Under the pieces are notes generated by a model. It did not search any database and was not told the origin of the DNA. It worked only from the letters and a program-made list of their open reading frames with translations. This document shows, piece after piece, positions 1 through 8,884 of a DNA stretch of 64,000 bases. The DNA is from JAFDCJ01 sp964527835. GTDB lineage: Bacteria; Desulfobacterota; Desulfobacteria; Desulfobacterales; JAFDCJ01. The stretch covers positions 1 through 64,000 of the forward strand of contig CAZGNV010000015.1 in NCBI GenBank assembly GCA_964527835.1, in the 5' to 3' direction. Within the stretch, counting starts at the first letter, position 1, and every line of letters begins with the position of its first letter. A program made the position numbers and the translations under genes.

Positions 1-79
1 CCCAATACCCACCTTATTTACCTTTCTTGACTACAACTAATTTGGAGATGATCCTTAGCTTTTAACCGAAAACTTTAAA

Positions 80-946
80 ATGAGGTTGCAAATGGCAGAA
101 AAACACGGGGAAAAGCAGTTTTCAGGGGCTACGCGCTATGTACTGGATGCAGAACTGGCCAAAATCGTCAACATCACCATGGCACTTGAAATGCCGTTGC
201 TGCTCAAGGGAGAGCCGGGTACCGGCAAAACCATGCTGGCCCATGCGATTGCAGAAAATCTGGAGATGCCGTTGATTGTGCTCAACGTAAAATCCAGCAT
301 GAAGCTGATCGATGCCCTGTACCAGTATGACACCCTGACGCGGCTCAATGACAGCCGCTTCGGAGATTCCAGCCGGGATGTCAGCAACATCGAAGATTAC
401 ATTAAAATGGGCAAAATCGGACAGAGCTTTACGGCCGACACCCGCACCGTGCTTTTAATCGACGAAATCGACAAGGCCGACACGGATTTCCAGGATGACA
501 TGCTCGATGTGCTGGACCAGATGGAATTTGACATCATTGAAATTGACAAGACCATCAGGGCCCGGTTTCGCCCGGTGATCATCATCACCTCCAACTCCAA
601 GAAAAGTCTTTCGGATCCTTTTCTGGGCCGGTGCAATTTTCACCACATTGCCTTTCCGGACCCGGAGATGATGCGCCGGATCATCGCGGTTCATTTTCCC
701 GACATCGACACGGATCTGATGGAAAAAGCCATCGCGGCTTTTTACCGCCTGCGCGATCTGGATGCCATTGAAAAAAAACCCGCCACCCGGGAATTGATCA
801 ACTGGATCCGGGCCTTGAGAGCCGATGCCGATTTCAGGCCCAAACAGCTGGCCAGAGGCGACATGCCGTATCTGGGGGTGCTGTTCAAAAAAAGCCAGGA
901 TCTGCAGCGCGCCCAGGCAACCGTGAATAGAAAAAGACTGATTTAA
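80..946 (+). CDS. MoxR-family AAA+ ATPase
   Basis: A 288-residue AAA+ ATPase of the MoxR type, a chaperone-like family that usually works with a von Willebrand factor A partner to remodel or activate enzymes and often helps insert metal cofactors. Walker A is GEPGTGKT at residues 44-51 and Walker B is VLLIDEID around 124-131; an Asn-containing sensor-1 stretch (IIITSNS) follows, then the lid domain. The length fits the family. The first ATG (80) and a second in-frame ATG at 92 are both possible because neither has a clear Shine-Dalgarno. A VWA protein starts 8 bases downstream, so the two form the usual MoxR-VWA pair. The client enzyme is not evident from the neighbours. Confidence 0.9.
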   Translation: MRLQMAEKHGEKQFSGATRYVLDAELAKIVNITMALEMPLLLKGEPGTGKTMLAHAIAENLEMPLIVLNVKSSMKLIDALYQYDTLTRLNDSRFGDSSRDVSNIEDYIKMGKIGQSFTADTRTVLLIDEIDKADTDFQDDMLDVLDQMEFDIIEIDKTIRARFRPVIIITSNSKKSLSDPFLGRCNFHHIAFPDPEMMRRIIAVHFPDIDTDLMEKAIAAFYRLRDLDAIEKKPATRELINWIRALRADADFRPKQLARGDMPYLGVLFKKSQDLQRAQATVNRKRLI

Positions 947-954
947 AAAAGCAT

Positions 955-2145
955 ATGTTTGTCGATTTTTTTTACAAGTTAAAAGAGGTCGGAATTCCCG
1001 TCAGCCCGACGTCTTTTTTGACCCTGCAAAAGGCGCTGGCCGCCGGACTGGTCGCCGGACTGGATGATTTTTATACCGCCTCACGCACGGTGCTGATCAA
1101 GAATGAGCGCTATTTCGATCTTTTTGACCAGGTGTTCGCCCACCATTTCCAGGGCGCCGAACTGCCCGATACCGAGGGCCTCGAGCTGGATGAGATGGCC
1201 AGAATGATGCTGGACGCCTGGCTGCAGAATCCCCGCGAGCTTGCCGAAATGATGGGCATCGATGAATCAGCCCTGAGCAAATTGTCCCCCGAGGAGTTGA
1301 TCGAGTATTTCAAGGAGCGCCTGAAGGAGCAGACCGAAGCCCATCATGGCGGTTCCAAGTGGATCGGCACCGGCGGATACTCGCCGGTGGGCCATTCGGG
1401 ATACCATCCCGGGGGTATGCGGGTGGGAGGTGTGTCCAGAAACAAGTCGGCTGTAAAAGTCGCTCTGGACCGGCGCTACCGGGATTATTCCCACAGTGGA
1501 CCGCTGACCCAGTCGCTGGTCGGCGAGGCACTGAAACGGCTGCGCAACATGGTTCCCGCGGGGCCCAAGGACCGGGTCAACATCGATCAGACCATCTACC
1601 AGACCATGAAAAACGCCGGGGAGATCGAAATCGTTTTCGACCGCGCCCTGAAGGACCGCCTGAAGGTGATCCTGGCCATTGACAACGGCGGGTGGTCCAT
1701 GGAACCTTATGTGGCGGTGGTCCAGACGCTTTTTGATTATGCCCGGGCCCAGTTCAAGGATGTGAAAACCTATTTTTTTCACAACACCATCTATTCCACC
1801 CTCTGGGAGGATGCCGCCCGGTATAAAAAGCCCCTGCGCATTGAGCAGCTGGTGCGCCGGGACCCGCAAACCCGCTTTATCGTTGTGGGGGATGCCAGCA
1901 TGGCGCCCTACGAGCTGATGGCCAGTGACGGCTCCATTCACCTCGAGGAGCGCAGCGGCCATCCCAGCGTCGAATGCCTCAAGTTTCTTGCCAAAACGTT
2001 TCCCCACTGCGCCTGGCTCAATCCGGTGCCCGAATCCATGTGGCATTACACCCACACCATCAACATTATCCGCCAAATTTTCCCCATGTTTGAGTTGAGT
2101 TTGGACGGGCTGGAGAAGGCGGTGGCCCACCTGATGGCCAGATAA
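955..2145 (+). CDS. CoxE-like VWA-domain protein
   Basis: A 396-residue protein of the CoxE/VWA-containing family, co-transcribed with the MoxR ATPase 8 bases upstream. The N-terminal half is helical, with a Gly/His-rich linker at about residues 130-165. The C-terminal half is the VWA fold, beginning with the strand LKVILAID (236-243). The metal-ion-dependent adhesion site, normally DxSxS, here reads DNGGWS (243-248), so the first Ser position is Gly. A later loop, VVGDAS, may supply another MIDAS residue. By family, MoxR plus VWA act together on a client complex in the cytoplasm. The altered MIDAS makes ordinary Mg-dependent partner binding uncertain. Confidence 0.85.
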   Translation: MFVDFFYKLKEVGIPVSPTSFLTLQKALAAGLVAGLDDFYTASRTVLIKNERYFDLFDQVFAHHFQGAELPDTEGLELDEMARMMLDAWLQNPRELAEMMGIDESALSKLSPEELIEYFKERLKEQTEAHHGGSKWIGTGGYSPVGHSGYHPGGMRVGGVSRNKSAVKVALDRRYRDYSHSGPLTQSLVGEALKRLRNMVPAGPKDRVNIDQTIYQTMKNAGEIEIVFDRALKDRLKVILAIDNGGWSMEPYVAVVQTLFDYARAQFKDVKTYFFHNTIYSTLWEDAARYKKPLRIEQLVRRDPQTRFIVVGDASMAPYELMASDGSIHLEERSGHPSVECLKFLAKTFPHCAWLNPVPESMWHYTHTINIIRQIFPMFELSLDGLEKAVAHLMAR

Positions 2146-2147
2146 TG

Positions 2148-2271
2148 TTTTAAATGGATCTTTTTCCGCTGTGCGGCGTTCTCCGCGGGCTTTAGCCTTC
2201 GACGTACGAATAGTACGCCTCAGGCTAAAACCCTTGTGCGGCCTTGCACAACAAAAAAATCTCCATTTAAA
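2148..2271. repeat. Long imperfect palindrome (about 124 bp)
   Basis: The left arm starting TTTAAATGGATCTTTTT (2148) and the right arm ending with AAAAAATCTCCATTTAAA (2271) are inverted copies, continuing inward through CTTTAGCCT..GACGTAC / GTACGCCTCAGGCTAAAA to a loop near 2207-2212. It lies just after the VWA stop and looks like a REP/MITE-type repeat or a large hairpin. No reading frame of note lies inside. Confidence 0.75.
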
Positions 2272-2323
2272 TGCCGGCCGCCCATTTAACGGTCCCATAA
2301 CCCAACCAACTGCATTATGCGCT

Positions 2324-2390
2324 GCGCAATATGCATTTTGGCCTTGCTCCCCAAATGGACAATAACGCTCAACCAAAATACATATTGCGC
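2324..2390. repeat. Inverted repeat, 18-bp arms
   Basis: GCGCAATATGCATTTTGG (2324-2341) is matched in inverse orientation by CCAAAATACATATTGCGC (2373-2390) with one mismatch and a 31-base loop. It is part of a 535-base gene-free interval (2146-2680) that is otherwise filled by the two neighbouring palindromic elements. Confidence 0.7.
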
Positions 2391-2470
2391 TCGGTATGGA
2401 TCTTAATACCAGAACTTTTGAAAAGTTACAGAGTTCTTAAAACCTGACGTAAATTGGCCGGGGGATGGTG

Positions 2471-2630
2471 TTTTCCGGAAACCGGTATGATACTCAGAGA
2501 CTCTCTATTTTCGCAGGGCCCTTGTTTGGGATGAATGGCACGGACCTGATTGAAGTTAGCAGATGATAGGGTCTCATCCCAAACAAGGGGTACGTTGTTG
2601 CGGCATGGTTTCATACCGGTTGGAGGAAAA
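2471..2630. repeat. Nested long inverted repeat
   Basis: The outer arms are 2471-2490 and 2611-2630 (17 of 20 positions pair, core AACCGGTATGA). The inner arms are 2519-2534 CCCTTGTTTGGGATGA and 2574-2589, pairing 16 of 16. The arms enclose about 40 bases of loop. The element sits 50 bases from the 3' end of the convergent tatD gene. It has no transposase and may be a non-autonomous element or an extended RNA structure. Confidence 0.7.
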
Positions 2631-2680
2631 TATCATGCGCCGGACGATTTACACCTCTATTGAATTTTGGATCGCAATTT

Positions 2681-3463
2681 TCAGGGCTGCAGGCCGTACA
2701 GGCGGCAGGTGTTGTTCCAGATGGTGTCGGCCAGCTGCCGCGGGTCCTCTTTGCGCACGGCGGCCAGTTTGAGCAGCACCGATTTGACAAAGGCCGGTTC
2801 GTTGCGGCGGGTGCGGTTTTTTTCAGGCGCCGGGGTCAGGTAGGGGGCGTCGGTTTCCACCAGCAGGCGCTCGGCCGGAACAAGGCCGGCCAGCCGGCGC
2901 AATTGAGCGCCCCGGGACTGCAGGGTGACAATCCCGGTAACGCCGATATAAAGGCCCAGCTCCAGGTACTGCATCAGCTCTTTTTCAGTGCCGCTGAAGC
3001 AGTGAACCACCCCTTTGGGAGAAGGCGGACCGTGGCTTTTCAGGATTTGAAGAAAACGGCCCTTGCTGTCGCGTTCATGGAAGATCAGCGGCAGGGCAAG
3101 CCCGGCGGCCAGCTCCAGCTGTTTGATGAACCACTGCTCCTGCTGTGGCTGCGGGGAATACATGCGGGCGAAGTCCAGCCCGATTTCACCCCAGGCGCAG
3201 ACCTTCGGATTTCGGGCCAGTTCGACCAGTTGATCAAGGGCCGCCGGGCTGCAGGCTTTGGCATCATGGGGATGAATTCCCACCGACGCATAAACTTCGG
3301 CATATTCATCTGCCAGCCTCACCGCCCGGGCCGATGTCTCGGGGGTGACCCCGATGGTCATCAGGCGGATGACACCGGCGGTGTGCGCCCTTTCGATGAC
3401 TCCCTGGCGATCGCGGTCGAAGGCCGGATCGTCAAGATGGCAGTGGCTGTCAAAAATTTTCAT
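2681..3463 (-). CDS. tatD: TatD-family metal-dependent DNase
   Basis: A 260-residue TatD-type hydrolase, a TIM-barrel metalloenzyme acting as a 3'-5' exonuclease/deoxyribonuclease in the cytoplasm. The start ATG at 3463 gives the expected N-terminus MKIFDSHCHLDD, whose HxH binds the metals. Further family motifs are GEIGLDF, HERD, HCFSG and LLVETDAPYL. A longer frame begins at 3508 but adds 15 residues before the conserved start. The gene is divergent from nfnA across an AT-rich spacer and converges on the inverted-repeat region. It is a housekeeping gene. Confidence 0.92.
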   Translation of the reverse strand: MKIFDSHCHLDDPAFDRDRQGVIERAHTAGVIRLMTIGVTPETSARAVRLADEYAEVYASVGIHPHDAKACSPAALDQLVELARNPKVCAWGEIGLDFARMYSPQPQQEQWFIKQLELAAGLALPLIFHERDSKGRFLQILKSHGPPSPKGVVHCFSGTEKELMQYLELGLYIGVTGIVTLQSRGAQLRRLAGLVPAERLLVETDAPYLTPAPEKNRTRRNEPAFVKSVLLKLAAVRKEDPRQLADTIWNNTCRLYGLQP

Positions 3464-3637
3464 TGATTTCACCCGACGGCATTTACCATCGGCGCTGAAA
3501 AATATCAATGATTTGCCTTGATTTTATAAAAATATTTTGTTTAAATTGATACCTTTGCCATACGGCTTCCATGTAGTTTGAATGCGGCGGATCCGCAGAG
3601 TAAATACCCAATGTCGATTACGGCCGGGAGGTTTGAA

Positions 3638-4468
3638 ATGTTTAAAATCGTCAAACGTGAGGAAATGTCCCAGGGAAATGTGATTCTCAATGAGATTGAA
3701 GCGCCCAAGATTGCGGCCAAGGCCAGGCCCGGTCAGTTTGTGATTCTCAAGGCCAATGAAGAAGGAGAGCGCATCCCGCTGACCATGGCGGACACAGATC
3801 CGCAAAAAGGCACCATTACGGTGATCTACATGGTGGTCGGCAAGTCCACGGCCCTTTTTAAAACCCTGCAGGTCGGTGATGCTTACCAGGATGTCATCGG
3901 TCCTTTGGGCAAGCCGACGCACATCGAAAAGGTGGGCACCGTGGTCTGTGTAGGCGGGGGGACGGGGATTGCCGTTTTACATCCCATTACCCGGGCCATG
4001 AAGGAAGCCGGCAACCATGTGATCAGCATTATCGGGGCGCGCAGCAAGGACCTGCTCATTATGGAAGATCAGATGAAAGCCGCTTCCCATGAACTGCGCG
4101 TTTGCACTGATGACGGCTCCTACGGACATCACGGCTTTGTCACCGAGGTGCTCAAGCAAGTCCTTGAGGCCGAAAAGGTCGATCAGGCGGTGGCCATCGG
4201 GCCGGTGCCGATGATGAAGTTCGTCTCTCTGATCACCAAGGAATACAACGTGCCGACGCTGGTCAGCCTGAATCCCATTATGGTGGACGGCACCGGGATG
4301 TGCGGCGGGTGCCGGGTGACCATCGGCGGCCAGACCAAATTCGCCTGCGTGGACGGACCTGAATTCGACGGCCATCAGGTGGACTACGATGAACTCATGC
4401 TCCGCCTGCAGGCCTACTGTGAAGATGAGAAAAGGTGCTACAACGAGTTTTGCATGCTGGATGAATGA
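3638..4468 (+). CDS. nfnA: NfnA: small subunit of NADH-dependent ferredoxin:NADP oxidoreductase
   Basis: A 276-residue FAD/NAD-binding protein of the sulfide/dihydroorotate-dehydrogenase-like group. As the small subunit of NfnAB it carries FAD, binds NAD(H) and bears a 2Fe-2S cluster; the complex couples ferredoxin and NADH oxidation to NADP reduction by flavin bifurcation. The C-terminus shows the cluster Cys set in GMCGGCRVTIGG and FACVDGPEFDGH. The nucleotide-binding stretch is VVCVGGGTGIAVLHP. The ATG at 3638 is preceded by GGGAGG at a proper distance, so it is preferred over an upstream frame start at 3578. nfnB follows 122 bases later. Typical of anaerobes, including sulfate reducers. 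Confidence 0.9.
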   Translation: MFKIVKREEMSQGNVILNEIEAPKIAAKARPGQFVILKANEEGERIPLTMADTDPQKGTITVIYMVVGKSTALFKTLQVGDAYQDVIGPLGKPTHIEKVGTVVCVGGGTGIAVLHPITRAMKEAGNHVISIIGARSKDLLIMEDQMKAASHELRVCTDDGSYGHHGFVTEVLKQVLEAEKVDQAVAIGPVPMMKFVSLITKEYNVPTLVSLNPIMVDGTGMCGGCRVTIGGQTKFACVDGPEFDGHQVDYDELMLRLQAYCEDEKRCYNEFCMLDE

Positions 4469-4590
4469 TGGGGTCGACTGCTCGCCGGCCGCAAGTTCTA
4501 TCGGGTGACGGATTGGTGGAGGGGCAATTTATTATTTTATCTGATTAGGTTGACGCATCGGCTGCATTCGTATTGCCGGGGGAGGAGTTT

Positions 4591-6012
4591 ATGGCGAAGG
4601 AAACACCCAAAAAAGTGAAAAAAGAAAAGATTCCCAGGGTTCCGATGCCCGAACAGGAACCCCAGGTGCGGGCCCGCAATTTCATGGAGGTTCCCCTGGG
4701 CTACACGCCGGAGATGGCTGTAAAAGAGGCCAGCCGGTGCCTGCAGTGCAAAAAGCCCGCCTGTGTCGCGGGATGTCCCGTGGCTGTTGACATTCCAGGT
4801 TTTATCCGCCTCATCAAAGAGGAAAAATTTACCGAGGCGATTCGCAATCTGTGGGGTAAAAACAGCCTGCCGGCGGTCTGCGGCCGCGTCTGCCCCCAGG
4901 AGATCCAGTGCGAAGGGGTGTGCATTGTCGGCAAAAAGGATGAGCCGGTGGCCATCGGCAACCTGGAACGCTTTGCCGCCGACTGGGAAAGGGAGCACGG
5001 CACCGGCGAGCTGCCGCCCAGGGCCAAGCCGACAGGCAAAAGAGTCGCGGTAGTAGGCTCGGGGCCCTCGGGGCTGACCGTGGCCGGAGATCTGATCGTC
5101 AAAGGCCATGAGGTCACCGTGCTGGAAGCCTTTCACAAGCCCGGCGGCGTATTGGTTTACGGCATTCCCGAGTTCAGACTGCCCAAAGCGATCGTCGCCC
5201 AGGAGGTGAATTTTCTCGAGCGTCTGGGGGTCAAGGTCGAATGCAATGCCGTGGTGGGGCGAACCGTGTCGCTGGATGAACTGTTTGAAGAAGGCTACGA
5301 TGCCATCTACATCGGGGTGGGGGCCGGCCTGCCGCGTTTTATGGGCATTCCCGGAGAAAACCTGATCGGAATTCTTTCCGCCAACGAGTACCTGACCCGC
5401 GCCAACCTGATGAAGGCGTATCTGTTTCCCGAAGTGGACACCCCGATTCCCCACGGCAAGAATGTGGTCGTGCTGGGGGCCGGCAACGTGGCCATGGATT
5501 CCGCCCGCACGGCCATGCGGCTGGGAGCGGAAAAAGTGCGCATCGTCTACCGCCGCTCGCGCCAGGAAATGCCGGCCCGAACCGCCGAGATCCACCATGC
5601 CGAGGAGGAAGGCATCGAGTTTTTCCTGTTGACCAACCCCACCCGGTACCTGGGCGATGACAAGGGGCGGCTGTGCGGCATGCAATGCTTGAAGATGGAG
5701 CTGGGTGAACCCGATGAGTCGGGACGCCGCCGGCCGGTGCCCATTGAAGGTTCGGAATTCGAACTGGAATGCGACCTGTGCATCGTGGCCGTGGGGTCAG
5801 GCGCCAATCCCCTGCTGACCGAATCGACTCCGGAGCTGAAGTTGAACAAGTGGGGCTATATCGAAGCCGACCCGCAAACCGGCAAGACGTTTAAAAAAGG
5901 CGTCTGGGCCGGGGGCGACATCGTCACCGGGGCGGCCACCGTGATTCTGGCCATGGGGGCGGGCCGCAAGGCCGCCGACTCGATCCATGAATACCTGATC
6001 CGGGGGTGGTAG
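4591..6012 (+). CDS. nfnB: NfnB: large subunit, glutamate-synthase-like NADPH oxidoreductase
   Basis: A 473-residue flavoprotein homologous to the small subunit of glutamate synthase. The N-terminal region has two 4Fe-4S Cys sets (CLQCKKPACVAGCPV and CGRVCPQEIQCEGVC). Next comes an FAD-binding dinucleotide fold (VAVVGSGPSGLTVAG), a second NADPH-binding fold (VVVLGAGNVAMDSART) and a C-terminal FAD loop (GVWAGGDIVTGAATV). The start at 4591 has GGGGGAGGAG just upstream. Lying directly after nfnA, it is best read as NfnB rather than as a stand-alone GltD, because no GltB is present. Confidence 0.9.
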   Translation: MAKETPKKVKKEKIPRVPMPEQEPQVRARNFMEVPLGYTPEMAVKEASRCLQCKKPACVAGCPVAVDIPGFIRLIKEEKFTEAIRNLWGKNSLPAVCGRVCPQEIQCEGVCIVGKKDEPVAIGNLERFAADWEREHGTGELPPRAKPTGKRVAVVGSGPSGLTVAGDLIVKGHEVTVLEAFHKPGGVLVYGIPEFRLPKAIVAQEVNFLERLGVKVECNAVVGRTVSLDELFEEGYDAIYIGVGAGLPRFMGIPGENLIGILSANEYLTRANLMKAYLFPEVDTPIPHGKNVVVLGAGNVAMDSARTAMRLGAEKVRIVYRRSRQEMPARTAEIHHAEEEGIEFFLLTNPTRYLGDDKGRLCGMQCLKMELGEPDESGRRRPVPIEGSEFELECDLCIVAVGSGANPLLTESTPELKLNKWGYIEADPQTGKTFKKGVWAGGDIVTGAATVILAMGAGRKAADSIHEYLIRGW

Positions 6013-6072
6013 CAAAAATTAAGGCAGGGACGATTCAAACAATTCCACCCCTTGTTGCAGCCGGGGGGCGGA

Positions 6073-7168
6073 TCATTTCTTGGCCAGCAAAACGCCCTCG
6101 ATGAACGGATCGATGCCGCCGTCCAGCACGTCATTGACGTTGCCCACCTCCAGGTTGATGCGGTGGTCTTTGACCATCTGGTAGGGATGCAGGATATACG
6201 AGCGGATCTGGCTGCCCCAGGCGATGTCCTCCTTGCTGTCGTGCAGCTCCTGCTTTTTTTCCTCCTGCTTTTCCTTTTGCTGCTGGTAGAGGCGTGATTT
6301 GAGCACTTTCAGCGCCATCTCGCGGTTGCGGTGCTGGGACTTTTCCTGCTGGCACTGCACCACGATGCCGGTGGGCAGATGGGTGATGCGCACTGCGCTG
6401 CTGGTTTTGTTGACGTGCTGCCCGCCGGCGCCGCTGGCGCGAAAAACGTCGACCCGCAAATCCTTTTCATCGATCTCGACGACGATTTTGCTGTCCAGTT
6501 CAGGGTAGACGAAAACCGAGGCGAATGAGGTGTGCCGTTTGCCACTGGCGTTAAAGGGGGAGATCCGGACCAGACGGTGGACGCCGATCTCGGTTTTCAG
6601 GTAGCCGTAGGCGTTTTCACCGACGGCCGTGAAGGTCACACTTTTAATGCCGGCTTCGTCTCCGGGCTGAAAGTCGATAAGTTCAAATTTGTACCCCTTG
6701 CGTTCAATCCACCGCGAATACATTCTGAAAAGCATCTCGGCCCAGTCCTGGGCTTCAGTGCCCCCGGCACCGGCATTAATGGAAACAATGGCATTTTTGG
6801 CGTCGTCATCGCCGTCGAGCATCAGTTCCAGGGTGAGCCGGTCGATTTTTTTTTCCAGCGCGCGGGTCAGCTCAGAAGCTTCCTGCAAAGCGTCAGCATC
6901 GTCTTCTTCAACGGCCAGGTCCAGCAAAATTCGGCTTTCTTCCAGATCGGTGGTCAGTTGCTGGTACTGTTCGAGGTGGTTTGAAATCCAGGTGCGTTCC
7001 TGCAGCAGGGATTTGGCTTCTTCCGGTTTGTCCCAGAAGCCGTCGCGGGAGATGATTTTTTCAATTTCGGCCAGTCGTTTCTGCTTGTCGGCGATGTCAA
7101 AGATAGCTCCGCAGGTGATCCAGCTTGGTGTTGAGTTCGGTTAAATTTTGTTTGAGTTCGACAGACAT
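6073..7168 (-). CDS. prfB: Peptide chain release factor 2, expressed by programmed +1 frameshift
   Basis: Release factor RF2, which terminates translation at UGA and UAA. Codons 1-23 run from the ATG at 7168 (AGGAGG upstream) to an in-frame TGA at 7099-7097. A +1 shift at CTT-T-GAC then enters the frame that continues to 6073, giving about 364 residues, normal for RF2. Family marks are the SPF tripeptide (VRISPFNAS) and the GGQ loop (ASGAGGQHVNK). Gene callers that ignore the shift report only a fragment starting at 6927. lnt lies 121 bases upstream on the same strand. Expression is autoregulated by RF2 level through the slippery site, as known from Escherichia coli. Confidence 0.93.
7096..7110 (-). 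promoter_or_regulatory. RF2 +1 recoding site
   Basis: Reading the minus strand, GGAG (7110-7107), one base, TAT, CTT (7102-7100), TGA (7099-7097), C (7096). CTTTGAC is the canonical RF2 shift heptamer with the internal Shine-Dalgarno-like GGAG just upstream. Low RF2 lets the ribosome slip +1 and read through. Confidence 0.93.
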
Positions 7169-7204
7169 GATGGGTTCCTCCTGTTGTTGTTTCTTATTTT
7201 ATCA

Positions 7205-7222
7205 TTGATGAAGTCGTAAAAA
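7205..7222. repeat. Solo end of dispersed TTTTTACGAC repeat
   Basis: TTGATGAAGTCGTAAAAA, the exact reverse complement of the copy at 15784-15801. It lies between lnt and prfB. It is one of seven related loci in the window. Confidence 0.7.
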
Positions 7223-7288
7223 AAGCCGCTTTTGTTCGCTGGTGAAGATGCCCGCGGCATGATCGCTTCAGATTCTGAGTGCGTGTTT

Positions 7289-8884
7289 TCAGTGCCGGTT
7301 GTGCTTTAATTTAAGCGCAAACTTTACAATTGCAAGTATTGTCGCCAATAGAGCCGCTGCCAGGCAGGCCCGGCCCAGCAGATCGCCGAAGCGGGTATAA
7401 AAAGATTTTTCTTTCATCAGCGGCAGCGACCGGGTGATTACCGCTTCTTCCAGCAGGGACGACGATGCCAGGATCCGGCCGGCCGGATCGACAAAGCCGC
7501 TGATGCCGGTGTTGGCTGCCCGTGCCAGGGTTCGCCGGTTTTCCACCGCCCGCAACACGGTCATGGAAAAATGCTGGTAAGGACCGCTGGTCTTGCCGAA
7601 CCAGGCATCGTTGGTGATATTGATCAGCAGGTTCGCGCCGTTTTTGGTCATGGCCCGTGAAAGTGGCGGGAAGATGATTTCGTAGCAGATCTGAACTCCC
7701 AGGCGCCAATCGTGCCAGGGCAGGGTATAGCCTTTTTTGCCAGGGACGAAATCCCCCACCTGGGCGACGATTTTTCCCAGAAAAGGCAGCCATTTTCGCA
7801 GCGGCACATATTCCCCGAATGGTACCAGGTGGGTCTTGTCATATTTGATGATGGTTTTTTCCCCGGGCCGGATCAAATAGGCGCTGTTGAAGTACTGCAC
7901 CTTCTCGCCCCGGCGCTCAAAAGAGGGGCTGCCGATCAGATAATCGGTGCGGGTGCGTTCAATGCTTTTAAACACGAGCTCTGACGGCTTCTGGTCGTAC
8001 ATCAGGTAAAAGGGAGTGGCCGACTCCGGCCATACGATCAGATCGGGGTTTTTTTTCATTACCGTCTGCGACAACCGGTTGTAGCGGGCAATGGTCTGCA
8101 TTTGAAAGGCGGCATCCCATTTAATGCTCTGGTCGATGTTGCCCTGGACAACTGCGATGCTGGCTTTCGGGGCGGCGGCAATCAATCGGTCAATAGTGGC
8201 CAGACGCTGGTGTCCGTAGATCCAGGTCAGCCCCAGGGCGGCCGCCGTGGTGATCAGGGCGCCTGCCGCCAGGCGCCCGCTGACACCGGCGGCAGCCCAC
8301 CTTTTTTTAAAAAGATACAGCACAGCGAACAAAATGGCGGCGTTGCAGAGCACGATCAATGCCGACAGGCCGTATACTCCCATTATATCGGAAATCTGGA
8401 TCAGCCGCAAACGCTGATATTGGGAATAGCCCAGCAGCTCCCAGGGAAAGCCGGAAAAAATAAAGGACCGCAGATATTCCAGGGCGACCCACAACACCGG
8501 CATGGCGGCCATGGCCCGGCCGGGGGTGATGCCCGGCACGGTCAAGGCGGCTGCAAAAACAGCCATGAAAAGGGCCAGAACGGCGGCAAAAAGAAACAGC
8601 ACCGACAGGCTTAAATACAGCGGCAAATAGCCGTAGGTGCGCATCACCGGCACCAGCCAGTACAGCAGGGAAGTGTAATGCACGAGGCCGGCGACAAATC
8701 CCAGGCGAAAACCCGCCCCGGCATCCTTGTCTTTTACGCTGTAAAGCAGGGGCACCAGGGCGAACCAGATCAGCGGATCCCATCCGACCTTGGGAAAGGA
8801 CGCGGTCAGCAGCAGACCGCTGGCGGCAGCCAGCAGGATATTTTTTTTATCACGGATCAAAATAACCCGCCCCACAAAAGTCAT
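7289..8884 (-). CDS. lnt: Apolipoprotein N-acyltransferase
   Basis: A 531-residue inner-membrane enzyme that adds the third acyl chain to lipoproteins, with phospholipid as donor. The N-terminal 230 residues are strongly hydrophobic (about seven to eight membrane spans); the nitrilase-like domain follows. The catalytic triad is visible as E287 (IVWPESATPF), K350 (YDKTHLVPFGE) and C400 (QICYEIIFP), and a final membrane span precedes the C-terminus. The ATG at 8884 lies inside a dispersed repeat, so the first three residues may be repeat-derived; a GTG at codon 4 is the alternative. It sits upstream of prfB on the same strand. It serves lipoproteins such as the one at 19112. Confidence 0.92.
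   Translation of the reverse strand: MTFVGRVILIRDKKNILLAAASGLLLTASFPKVGWDPLIWFALVPLLYSVKDKDAGAGFRLGFVAGLVHYTSLLYWLVPVMRTYGYLPLYLSLSVLFLFAAVLALFMAVFAAALTVPGITPGRAMAAMPVLWVALEYLRSFIFSGFPWELLGYSQYQRLRLIQISDIMGVYGLSALIVLCNAAILFAVLYLFKKRWAAAGVSGRLAAGALITTAAALGLTWIYGHQRLATIDRLIAAAPKASIAVVQGNIDQSIKWDAAFQMQTIARYNRLSQTVMKKNPDLIVWPESATPFYLMYDQKPSELVFKSIERTRTDYLIGSPSFERRGEKVQYFNSAYLIRPGEKTIIKYDKTHLVPFGEYVPLRKWLPFLGKIVAQVGDFVPGKKGYTLPWHDWRLGVQICYEIIFPPLSRAMTKNGANLLINITNDAWFGKTSGPYQHFSMTVLRAVENRRTLARAANTGISGFVDPAGRILASSSLLEEAVITRSLPLMKEKSFYTRFGDLLGRACLAAALLATILAIVKFALKLKHNRH

Noticed and set aside
1267..2376. Long minus-strand open frame opposite the VWA gene
   Set aside because: It lies antisense to a clear VWA protein in GC-rich DNA; its translation shows no domain and runs into the palindromic repeats.
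2146..2680. CRISPR array or tRNA in the repeat-rich gap
   Set aside because: The repeats are inverted, not direct with regular spacers, and no cloverleaf with a TTC-arm was found.
2660..3466. Plus-strand frame opposite tatD
   Set aside because: The minus-strand frame is an unambiguous TatD protein with its metal motifs; the opposite translation has no recognisable domain.
4537..5685. Minus-strand frame of 382 codons opposite nfnB
   Set aside because: nfnB has all cofactor motifs on the plus strand; the antisense product is His/Gly-rich low-information sequence.
4591..6012. GltD of glutamate synthase
   Set aside because: No large GltB subunit is present and NfnA lies directly upstream.
6073..6927. 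RF2 as a 284-residue protein starting at 6927
   Set aside because: The upstream coding continues in the same frame to the CTTTGAC shift site; the short form would lack the N-terminal domain.
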